Below, piece by piece: positions 1-4,606 of a stretch of 7,606 bases of DNA; the first letter of the stretch is position 1; each line of letters starts with the position of its first letter. Source of the DNA: Acidobacteriota bacterium (GTDB taxonomy: Bacteria; Acidobacteriota; Blastocatellia; RBC074); assembly GCA_013140935.1 (NCBI GenBank), contig JABFSD010000304.1, positions 1 through 7,606 on the forward strand. Direction: 5' to 3'. The notes below the pieces were generated by a model, which worked only from the letters and a program-made list of their open reading frames with translations, was not told the origin of the DNA and made no database searches. The position numbers and the translations under genes are program-made.

Positions 1-545
1 TCAATAAACCGTTCAACGTACTCTGCCAGTTCACGCCTGAAGCCGATAAACAAACGCTGGCCGATTACGTCAACGTACCGCGCGTTTATCCCGCCGGACG
101 GTTAGATTACGACAGCGAAGGCCTGCTGCTGCTCACCGACGATGGCAAGCTGCAACACCGCATTAGCGACCCGCGTTACAAACTGCCGAAAACCTATCTT
201 GCCCAAGTCGAACACCTTCCTGATGAGGCTACTTTGCAGCGACTGCGCGAAGGCGTCCTGTTAGGCGATGGCCCGACACGCCCGGCCCAAGTTGAACTAA
301 TTGACGATCCCTTGTTGTGGGAACGTCATCCGCCGATTCGCGCGCGCAAAACTATACCTACCGCATGGATAAAACTCACCATCAGCGAGGGACGCAATCG
401 GCAAGTGCGGCGCATGACAGCCGCCATTGGTCATCCGACCTTGCGATTAGTACGAGTAAAAATCGGAGAGTGGGAACTTGCCGACCTATTACCAGGCGAA
501 TGGTGTGAAGCGGATGCGCGCTCATTGGATACACGTCGCCTCTGA
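1..545 (+). CDS. rluE: 23S rRNA pseudouridine synthase, RluE type (5' end missing)
   Basis: Partial gene; the reading frame is open from base 3 and stops at TGA 543-545. The family isomerises a specific uridine of 23S rRNA (U2457 in E. coli) to pseudouridine during ribosome assembly in the cytoplasm. The visible part begins with NKPFNVLCQFT, the usual start of the catalytic domain in RluE-like proteins. It continues with GRLDYDSEGLLLLT, whose first Asp (codon 105-107) is the catalytic residue of the RsuA/RluB/E/F family. Further on come the family motifs KTYLAQVE, PPIRARK..PTAW and EGRNRQVRRM. The C-terminal part GEWELADLLPGEW also fits RluE. RluE has no S4 domain, so probably only a short N-terminal piece lies outside the window. 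No terminator is obvious after the stop. The family is certain; the RluE subfamily (rather than RluB/F) is likely from the NKP-xxVLxQFT opening. Confidence 0.92.
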   Translation, partial: NKPFNVLCQFTPEADKQTLADYVNVPRVYPAGRLDYDSEGLLLLTDDGKLQHRISDPRYKLPKTYLAQVEHLPDEATLQRLREGVLLGDGPTRPAQVELIDDPLLWERHPPIRARKTIPTAWIKLTISEGRNRQVRRMTAAIGHPTLRLVRVKIGEWELADLLPGEWCEADARSLDTRRL

Positions 546-570
546 TGGGCGTATACCAATTTGGTTAGTA

Positions 571-671
571 ACCGATTGGGTAGTTCGTGCTGCCGTGTGA
601 CCGGATGGGTAGGCGGCGTGATTGGCGATAAGCGTCAGTTGGAGGAGTCGGGTTGCTGGCTTTCTTATCGC
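571..671. repeat. Intergenic near-direct repeat and 8-bp inverted repeat
   Basis: The 210-base gap between the convergent rluE and small-protein genes has no credible gene. It contains a 13-base near-direct repeat (571-583 and 600-612, 11 of 13 identical, core GGGTAG). It also holds a perfect inverted repeat, GCGATAAG (625-632) and CTTATCGC (664-671), with a 31-base loop. Neither arm is followed by a T-run, so this is not a standard intrinsic terminator, although its position between two converging genes would suit transcript-end protection. Function unknown. Confidence 0.35.
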
Positions 672-755
672 GCCTTATCCCATTAAGAGCCGGTGCGTGC
701 TGAAAACGTCGTCACCAAGTTGGGGGTAGCAACAATCAAGTGGGAACGTACATTT

Positions 756-971
756 TTACGCCGATTGCGGATCAGCTTCGACAAAAAGTGCGGCAAAAGC
801 GTCACGGGCATTTACCGTTTCAGCCCGTTTGGTCTTCAACCATTCCGTCGTCATCTGAATGGCATTGCGCGTAGGCGGCGCTTTCGGCACGCGTTGACGG
901 CGCGTTTTGCGGCGCATTCTCAGTTCTTCCTGCAATGGCGAATCTTTCTTAATCAATTTGGCTTTACTCAT
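756..971 (-). CDS. Small basic protein of unknown function, paralogue of the 1536-1730 gene
   Basis: A 71-residue protein that I do not recognise. The start is placed at ATG 971-969 because AAGGTGA sits 5 bases before it; the in-frame ATG further out (1001) has no ribosome binding site. The N-terminus is MSKAKLIKKD, followed by a very basic stretch (RMRRKTRRQRVPK, residues 18-30), Trp44, and a C-terminal block NARDAFAALF (54-63). There is no signal peptide or membrane segment. It aligns with the divergent 64-residue protein at 1536-1730: the same KAKLIK(K/R)D opening, Trp exactly 15 residues before the Phe of AFAALF in both, and shared Val and Arg at equal spacing. In the KAKLIK and AFAALF blocks the codon differences are synonymous, which is strong evidence that both are translated and selected. 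The basic character could mean nucleic-acid or ribosome binding, but that is a guess. It converges on rluE. Confidence 0.72.
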   Translation of the reverse strand: MSKAKLIKKDSPLQEELRMRRKTRRQRVPKAPPTRNAIQMTTEWLKTKRAETVNARDAFAALFVEADPQSA

Positions 972-1189
972 ATTCATCACCTTATCCATTTCAATATTCA
1001 TGTTTGTTGTTTTTGATGTAGCCCTTGCGGACTATGCTGAACAGTCCCCAAATCGCGGCGAAAACCGTGTTCAGGTTCGTGAAGTTTCTTGTTAGGTAAC
1101 CAGTTGTTGCCTTCGAGTCGGCTTGTTCTCTCGACCTTTGTCTTTCTAGCCTGGGGAAGAGGCAGAAGGTCTGTCGGGGTAACGAATCA

Positions 1190-1352
1190 ATTGGCTAGGC
1201 TTAGCTTCAATCGCAATCTAGCACAGCCAACCCAGATTGCAAAACTATTTTTCACTTCTGGAAAAATTACTTGCGAGTTCGCGGCTTCTGATGCCGCGAT
1301 TTCAAGAACGGGTTGCATCTTCATTCCCTGCAAAATTTACACACTAAATTTT
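1190..1352. other. Chain of five consecutive hairpins; candidate structured RNA or DNA element
   Basis: Five stem-loops follow almost without gaps. (1) ATTG-GCTA 1190-1197 pairs with TAGC 1202-1205 and CAAT 1208-1211, with a 2-base bulge. (2) GCAATCT 1213-1219 pairs with AGATTGC 1234-1240. (3) ATTTTTC 1247-1253 pairs with GAAAAAT 1261-1267, loop of 7. (4) TCGCGGC 1279-1285 pairs with GCCGCGA 1293-1299, loop of 7, and the stem extends outward to 1270-1306 through one T-T mismatch and a 2-base bulge. (5) AAAATTT 1332-1338 pairs with AAATTTT 1346-1352, loop of 7. Three perfect 7-bp stems with 7-base loops in about 105 bases is more than expected by chance. It could be a structured non-coding RNA, a long 5' leader of either flanking gene, or a DNA-level element. 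It matches no RNA family I know (not tmRNA, RNase P or SRP RNA). Confidence 0.4.
1262..1306 (-). terminator. Candidate intrinsic terminator or attenuator on the minus strand
   Basis: Read on the minus strand, the strongest hairpin of the cluster (1270-1306, 13 pairs with a GC-rich core CGCGGC/GCCGCG) is followed by TAATTTTT (T-run at 1262-1266). That is the shape of a Rho-independent terminator. It would stop a minus-strand transcript begun in 1307-1535, about 290 bases before the small gene whose start is at 971. It could therefore end a short RNA or act as an attenuator in that gene's leader. The interior mismatches lower confidence. Confidence 0.35.
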
Positions 1353-1462
1353 CCTCATCCAAAAATTTCTTTTCGTCGTATTGCAATTCGAGCCGATGAT
1401 TCAGGAACAACCGGATGCCGCCAACGTGCAAGACGCGGCACAGTGATTGCTCAACAAAAAGC

Positions 1463-1485
1463 GTGGGAAGTTAGGAATATCCCAC
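1463..1485. promoter_or_regulatory. Inverted repeat upstream of the plus-strand small gene (possible operator)
   Basis: Perfect 6-bp arms GTGGGA (1463-1468) and TCCCAC (1480-1485) flank 11 bases. It lies 50-73 bases before the ATG at 1536, a normal place for an operator or promoter-proximal element. No T-run follows, so it is not a terminator. No counterpart was found upstream of the divergent paralogue. Confidence 0.3.
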
Positions 1486-1535
1486 AGGCATCCTGAGATA
1501 AAACGAACGTAATGGAGATTGAGAGAGGAAATGTT

Positions 1536-1730
1536 ATGAACAAAGCGAAACTGATTAAACGAGACCAAATCACAGAAGTTATTCAACCAAGAAAGACCCC
1601 AATCAAAACCAAACCGGTGGTAAGAAAGACTATGGAAGCCGTCAATAACTGGATGGATTCCAGACGTAATCAACGAGTTGATCCGCGTGCCGCTTTCGCC
1701 GCCTTATTCATTCAACCGCAGGAGCAATAG
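1536..1730 (+). CDS. Small basic protein of unknown function, paralogue of the 756-971 gene
   Basis: A 64-residue protein that I do not recognise. ATG 1536 is chosen because AGAGGAA (1524-1530) lies 5 bases before it; the in-frame ATG at 1512 would place this site inside the gene. The layout mirrors its divergent partner: MNKAKLIKRD at the N-terminus, a basic and proline-containing middle (residues 17-31), Trp39, an Arg pair at 43-44, and VDPRAAFAALF at 48-58. The middle has diverged freely while both ends are kept, which suggests two short conserved contact regions joined by a flexible linker. There is no signal peptide or membrane segment. It is a single-gene unit closed by the terminator at 1758-1800. 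The sequence shows an old duplication with inversion; function cannot be stated. Confidence 0.75.
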   Translation: MNKAKLIKRDQITEVIQPRKTPIKTKPVVRKTMEAVNNWMDSRRNQRVDPRAAFAALFIQPQEQ

Positions 1731-1757
1731 ATTTGATCGCATCACAAATACTGACTT

Positions 1758-1800
1758 GAAGAGGCCGCACCATCATTGTCTGGTAGCGGCCTTTTCGTTT
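1758..1800 (+). terminator. Intrinsic terminator of the plus-strand small gene
   Basis: Arms AGGCCGC-ACCA (1762-1772) and TGGT-A-GCGGCCT (1781-1792) form an 11-bp stem with one bulged A and an 8-base loop (1773-1780). TTTTCGTTT follows. The stem can extend by A-T and G-T pairs at its base. It lies about 30 bases beyond the TAG at 1728-1730 and separates this gene from the oxidoreductase unit. Confidence 0.85.
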
Positions 1801-1803
1801 CTG

Positions 1804-1853
1804 CCCCAAAGCGTTCCAGAACGCCCCAGAACGCCCCAGAACGCCCCAGAACG
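1804..1853. repeat. Five in-phase decamers, consensus CCCCAGAACG
   Basis: Copies begin at 1804, 1814, 1824, 1834 and 1844. The last three are exact; the first (CCCCAAAGCG) and second (TTCCAGAACG) each differ at two positions. The array starts just after the terminator and ends one base before a good -35 box at 1855. A 10-bp period places every copy on the same helix face, which would suit a cooperatively bound regulator. Slippage-born low-complexity sequence is the plain alternative. Confidence 0.8.
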
Positions 1854-1854
1854 T

Positions 1855-1883
1855 TTGACCCTCAGTCGAAAGTCGCCGATAAC
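1855..1883 (+). promoter_or_regulatory. Probable sigma70-type promoter of the oxidoreductase gene
   Basis: TTGACC (1855-1860, 5 of 6 to consensus), exactly 17 bases, then GATAAC (1878-1883, 4 of 6). The predicted start near 1890 gives a leader of roughly 45 bases to the ATG at 1936. It is correctly placed after the upstream terminator and abuts the decamer array. Confidence 0.5.
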
Positions 1884-1905
1884 GTCGGCGGCAAAGTTCT
1901 TGCCG
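1872..1905 (+). promoter_or_regulatory. Two overlapping inverted repeats: operator over the -10 and 5' stem-loop
   Basis: Repeat A pairs 1872-1879 with 1885-1892 around TAACG (8 bp, one G-T in RNA; core GCCGA/TCGGC) and is centred on the -10 hexamer. Repeat B pairs CGGCAA 1889-1894 with TTGCCG 1900-1905 around 5 bases. They share bases 1889-1892. If transcription starts near 1890, A acts only as DNA (repressor site) and B becomes a stem at the very 5' end of the mRNA. If transcription starts upstream, A and B are competing RNA hairpins. Confidence 0.4.
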
Positions 1906-1935
1906 AAAACAACATCTGCAAAACAGGAAAACATT

Positions 1936-2958
1936 ATGCAAAAGCCGCGCATCCGTTTTGGCGTGATCGGACTCAATCACGGACACATCAACTCGCAAAC
2001 CAGCCTCGTATTGAAAGCGGGCGGGGAACTCGCGTGGGTTTACGCCAAAGAGCCTGACCTGCTGGCGGATTTTCAGAAGCGGTTTCCGCAAGCCAAAGTC
2101 GCGCGTAGTGCGAAAGAAGTGCTGGAAGATAAATCGCTTCAACTTATCGTGACGGCTGCGATTATGAACGAACGCGCGGGTCTGGCGATTGAAGCCATGC
2201 GGCACGGCAAAGACGTGATGTCAGATAAGCCTGGCATGACGACGCTGGCGCAACTAGCCGAAGTCCGTCGCGTGCAGCAACAAACCCATCGCATCTTTTC
2301 GATCATGTTCGGCGAACGCTTTGAGAATGCAGCCACCACAAAAGCGGGAGAGTTAGTCAAAGCCGGAGCCATCGGCAAAGTCATTCAAACCGTAGGTCTC
2401 GGCCCGCATCGCACGAATTTGCCTACGCGGCCTGACTGGTTTTTTGTGAAGGAAAAATACGGCGGCATTTTGTGCGACATCGCGGCGCATCAATACGATC
2501 AGTTTTTATATTTCACCGGTTCAACGAAAGCCGAAGTTGTGGCTTCACAGGTTGGCAACTTTCATCATCCGCAACATCCGGGGCTGGAAGATTTCGGCGA
2601 CGTGATGATGCGCGGCAATGGCGGAATGGGTTACGCGCGCATTGATTGGCTGACGCCGGATGGCTTGCCTACGTGGGGCGACACGCGGCTGACGGTGTTG
2701 GGAACGGAAGGTTACATCGAAGTCCGCAAAAACGTAGACATCGCAGGGCGTCCGGGCGCGAGCCATTTATTTCTAGTTGATAAGAAAGGCGTGCAGTACG
2801 TCGAGAGCAAAGACACACCGTTGCGTTACGGCGAACTGTTCGTGAACGACATCGTCAATCGTACTGAAACCGTAATGCCGCAGGCGCACTGTTTTCTGGC
2901 AATGGAACTGGCTCTGCAAGCCGAAGCTAAAGCGACCCGGGTGGTGTTGGAAAAGTAA
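1936..2958 (+). CDS. Gfo/Idh/MocA family NAD(P)-dependent oxidoreductase
   Basis: A 340-residue cytoplasmic protein, normal for the family, which oxidises or reduces hydroxyl groups of sugars, inositols and related compounds with bound NAD(P). Start ATG 1936 has AGGAA (1925-1929) 6 bases before it; the longer open frame back to 1678 crosses the terminator and promoter and is rejected. The N-terminal Rossmann fold opens with FGVIGLNHGHI (8-18), a variant of the GxGxxG loop. The signature EKP is here SDKP (D97-K98-P99), keeping the catalytic lysine. In the C-terminal alpha/beta domain, D181-xxx-H185-xx-D188 (DIAAHQYD) supplies the usual active-site His. GTEGYIEVR (256-264) is also typical. It is a single-gene unit with its own promoter. 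Substrate unknown; neighbours give no pathway. Its 3' end nearly touches a convergent tRNA gene. Confidence 0.93.
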   Translation: MQKPRIRFGVIGLNHGHINSQTSLVLKAGGELAWVYAKEPDLLADFQKRFPQAKVARSAKEVLEDKSLQLIVTAAIMNERAGLAIEAMRHGKDVMSDKPGMTTLAQLAEVRRVQQQTHRIFSIMFGERFENAATTKAGELVKAGAIGKVIQTVGLGPHRTNLPTRPDWFFVKEKYGGILCDIAAHQYDQFLYFTGSTKAEVVASQVGNFHHPQHPGLEDFGDVMMRGNGGMGYARIDWLTPDGLPTWGDTRLTVLGTEGYIEVRKNVDIAGRPGASHLFLVDKKGVQYVESKDTPLRYGELFVNDIVNRTETVMPQAHCFLAMELALQAEAKATRVVLEK

Positions 2959-2969
2959 GGAAAGGTGAT

Positions 2970-3044
<75 letters not shown>

Positions 3045-3105
3045 TCAGTTGGGGCTTCAAATGCAACCGTAAACTAACACGAGGCTCTCCGAACTGGCAA
3101 CGCCG

Positions 3106-3387
3106 TCACCGTTCAACCACGGGCAAGCGAGTCTTCCGGCGCGGTGCGACTTGCCGGCGTTTGCCGTTACTGACCGGCGCGGGAGTCTTTACGCCTTCGT
3201 ATTCCTGCAAGCGTTTGGTCAACGTATTGCGATGAATGCCCAAAACGACGGCGGCTTTCGACAGGTTGTTGGAATGACGGGCGACGGTTTGATAGATGAA
3301 TTGTTTTTCGAATTCTTTGACGGCTTCTTCAAAGTAAATGCCGCCGCTGATCATCTTTTCAACGAGCGATTCGAGTTCGGCTTTCAT
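3106..3387 (-). CDS. Stand-alone Fis-type helix-turn-helix protein
   Basis: A 93-residue protein consisting of one DNA-binding domain of the Fis/NtrC C-terminal type, with no receiver or AAA+ domain. Residues 1-35 are a helical, acidic-to-mixed segment (MKAELESLVEKMI...FEEAVKEFEKQFI), as in Fis-like dimerising regions. The helix-turn-helix is at about 42-63 (LSKAAVVLGIHRNTLTKRLQEY), a close match to the family, with IHRNTL as recognition helix. Residues 74-93 form a basic tail (GKRRQVAPRRK) likely to add DNA contacts. ATG 3387 is chosen because the homologous region begins there. AAAGGA is present but 12 bases away, so the ribosome site is weak; an in-frame ATG at 3456 would add 23 residues unlike the family. 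It follows purC on the same strand after 173 bases. It may be a local regulator or nucleoid protein; targets unknown. Confidence 0.85.
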   Translation of the reverse strand: MKAELESLVEKMISGGIYFEEAVKEFEKQFIYQTVARHSNNLSKAAVVLGIHRNTLTKRLQEYEGVKTPAPVSNGKRRQVAPRRKTRLPVVER

Positions 3388-3479
3388 AACGGTTAGGTGT
3401 CCTTTGAGGGTTGCAAGACCAGCACACGCGGCAAGCGCGCGCCATTGACCAACCACATCGGAGGGGCACCGACAACAGA

Positions 3480-3511
3480 TGTAGCGTTGGCGTAGCTTTT
3501 CAGCGGCTACA
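3480..3511. repeat. Inverted repeat between purC and the Fis-type gene
   Basis: TGTAGC (3480-3485) pairs with GCTACA (3506-3511). A second GTAGC (3492-3496) can pair with the same right arm (GCTAC 3506-3510), so two alternative stems exist. It lies 93-125 bases before the Fis-type ATG on the minus strand and 50 bases after the purC stop. No T-run follows on the minus strand, so it is not a clear terminator. It could be a site for autoregulation, which is an inference only. Confidence 0.3.
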
Positions 3512-3560
3512 GGGAATCAGCCGATTCATAACAAAATGCACAGAATGGGACTGCTGGGCA

Positions 3561-4469
3561 TTAGCGCAAAACTTCAGTCAACTCCCGTCCCGTGAGCAGA
3601 CGGAACGCTTCGAGATATTTGGCACTGGTGTTGGCGACGACTTCTTCCGGCAAAATGGGCGCAGGAGGCTGTTTATCCCAATCCAGCGTTTCCAAATAAT
3701 CTCTCAGGTATTGTTTGTCGAACGAAGGCTGTGGGTGGCCTGGTTCGTAAAGGGCAGCGGGCCAAAACCGTGACGAATCGGGAGTCAAAACTTCGTCAAC
3801 CAGCATCAGCTCGCCATCCCGCAAAGCGAATTCAAATTTCGTATCGCAAATGATAATGCCGCGCGAAGCCGCGTAGGCCGCCGCTTCACGATATAAACGC
3901 AACGTAAGTTCTTCGAGGCGCGCGGTTAGTTCCGCGCCTATCGCATTCGCCATCACCGCCGGACTGACGTTGATGTCGTGACCGGTTTCGGCTTTGGTCG
4001 CAGGCGTAAAAATCGCTTCGGGCAATTGCGACGATTCGACCAAACCTGCCGGAAGCGGATGGCCGCAGATCGCGCCGGTCTGTTGGTATTCCTTCCAGCC
4101 CGAACCCGCCAGATAGCCGCGCGCTACGCACTCAAACGGAACGACTTCGCCTTTGACGACATACATCGCGCGTCCATGCAGGTAAGCGCGACTGCTGGCT
4201 GACAAACGCGCCGACAAATTAGCGGGGAACTCGTCGAGTTTGGTGGCGCGTAAATGATTGGGAACGAGTTCGGCAAACTTGCTGAACCAAAACTGCGAAA
4301 GCTGAGTGAGCACTTGTCCCTTGTTGGGAATCGTATTCGGCATCACGCAATCGAATGCCGAAATGCGATCAGATGCGACCAGCAAAAGGTGATTGTCATC
4401 AACTTCGTAAAGGTCGCGCACCTTGCCGCTGCGCAAAAATTTCAGTTCGGGGATGCGCTCGCCTGCCAC
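3561..4469 (-). CDS. purC: Phosphoribosylaminoimidazole-succinocarboxamide (SAICAR) synthase
   Basis: Cytoplasmic purine-biosynthesis enzyme joining CAIR and L-aspartate with ATP to form SAICAR. From the GTG start at 4469 it has 302 residues, the size of the longer PurC class that includes fungal ADE1. Visible motifs: RSGKVRDLYEV (13-23, ATP loop), ASDRISAFD (32-40), FECVARGYLAGSGWKEY (112-128), IICDTKFEF (206-214, family signature) and LVDEVLTPDSSRFW (223-236). GTG is preferred over the in-frame ATG at 4550: GGAG (4478-4475) lies 5 bases before GTG, the family homology starts just after it, and the ATG falls inside a probable -10 box. The ATG version would add 27 residues unlike PurC. No other pur gene is nearby. 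It follows the methyltransferase on the same strand but probably has its own promoter. Confidence 0.95.
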   Translation of the reverse strand: MAGERIPELKFLRSGKVRDLYEVDDNHLLLVASDRISAFDCVMPNTIPNKGQVLTQLSQFWFSKFAELVPNHLRATKLDEFPANLSARLSASSRAYLHGRAMYVVKGEVVPFECVARGYLAGSGWKEYQQTGAICGHPLPAGLVESSQLPEAIFTPATKAETGHDINVSPAVMANAIGAELTARLEELTLRLYREAAAYAASRGIIICDTKFEFALRDGELMLVDEVLTPDSSRFWPAALYEPGHPQPSFDKQYLRDYLETLDWDKQPPAPILPEEVVANTSAKYLEAFRLLTGRELTEVLR

Positions 4470-4511
4470 AAAAGCTCCGGTTAAATTGGGTCTTGATAGT
4501 GTGGAGAAATG

Positions 4512-4539
4512 GTTCTCACAGCAGGGAGGCCGTGAGAAC
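4512..4539 (-). promoter_or_regulatory. 5' stem-loop in the purC leader
   Basis: Perfect 8-bp arms GTTCTCAC and GTGAGAAC (4512-4519, 4532-4539) around 12 bases. With the promoter at 4549-4577 the mRNA would begin within a few bases of this stem. On the transcript the loop carries CTCC (4528-4525), which could pair with the GGAG ribosome site of purC; only four pairs, so speculative. Equally, it may be a dyad operator just downstream of the start point. Confidence 0.5.
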
Positions 4540-4548
4540 GAAGAGCGC

Positions 4549-4577
4549 ATGATTCATACGGCTTCCGGCTTCGTCAA
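4549..4577 (-). promoter_or_regulatory. Probable purC promoter
   Basis: On the minus strand TTGACG (4577-4572, 5 of 6 to consensus), exactly 17 bases, then AATCAT (4554-4549, 4 of 6). The predicted start near 4542 gives a leader of about 70 bases to the GTG at 4469. The -10 box includes the first two bases of the alternative ATG codon, which would make that ATG untranscribed. Confidence 0.45.
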
Positions 4578-4606
4578 GCGCCGCAAAAATCGAAAGGAAA
4601 GTGCCA

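Larger units (their letters stand above)
972..1535. other. Gene-free divergent spacer rich in inverted repeats
   Basis: These 564 bases separate two divergently transcribed homologous small genes and should hold both promoters. The open frames that cross it look like chance: low-complexity translations, no family motifs, no ribosome binding sites. Base composition shifts to more A+T around 1240-1380. It contains at least six hairpin-capable inverted repeats (the 1190-1352 cluster and 1463-1485 are listed separately), plus a weaker 5-bp one, TCGAG 1113-1117 with CTCGA 1130-1134. No convincing -35/-10 pair could be assigned to either gene. Confidence 0.6.

Noticed and set aside
1089..1496. 135-codon plus-strand open frame in the divergent spacer
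   Set aside because: No ribosome site, no motif, composition unlike the neighbouring genes, and it runs through the hairpin cluster.
972..1535. Mobile element or integration remnant in the spacer
   Set aside because: No transposase or integrase fragment, no terminal repeats with target duplication, and no duplicated tRNA end.
1804..1853. CRISPR-like array
   Set aside because: The unit is 10 bp with no unique spacers; it is a simple tandem array.
1678..1935. N-terminal extension of the oxidoreductase frame back to an ATG at 1678
   Set aside because: It would overlap the small gene, a strong terminator, the decamers and the promoter; ATG 1936 has a good ribosome site and the family N-terminus.
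1708..2205. 165-codon minus-strand frame opposite the oxidoreductase
   Set aside because: Shadow of the real gene; no motif and no ribosome site.
3445..3473. TTGACC at 3445-3450 as a plus-strand promoter
   Set aside because: No -10-like hexamer at the right distance and no plus-strand gene downstream.
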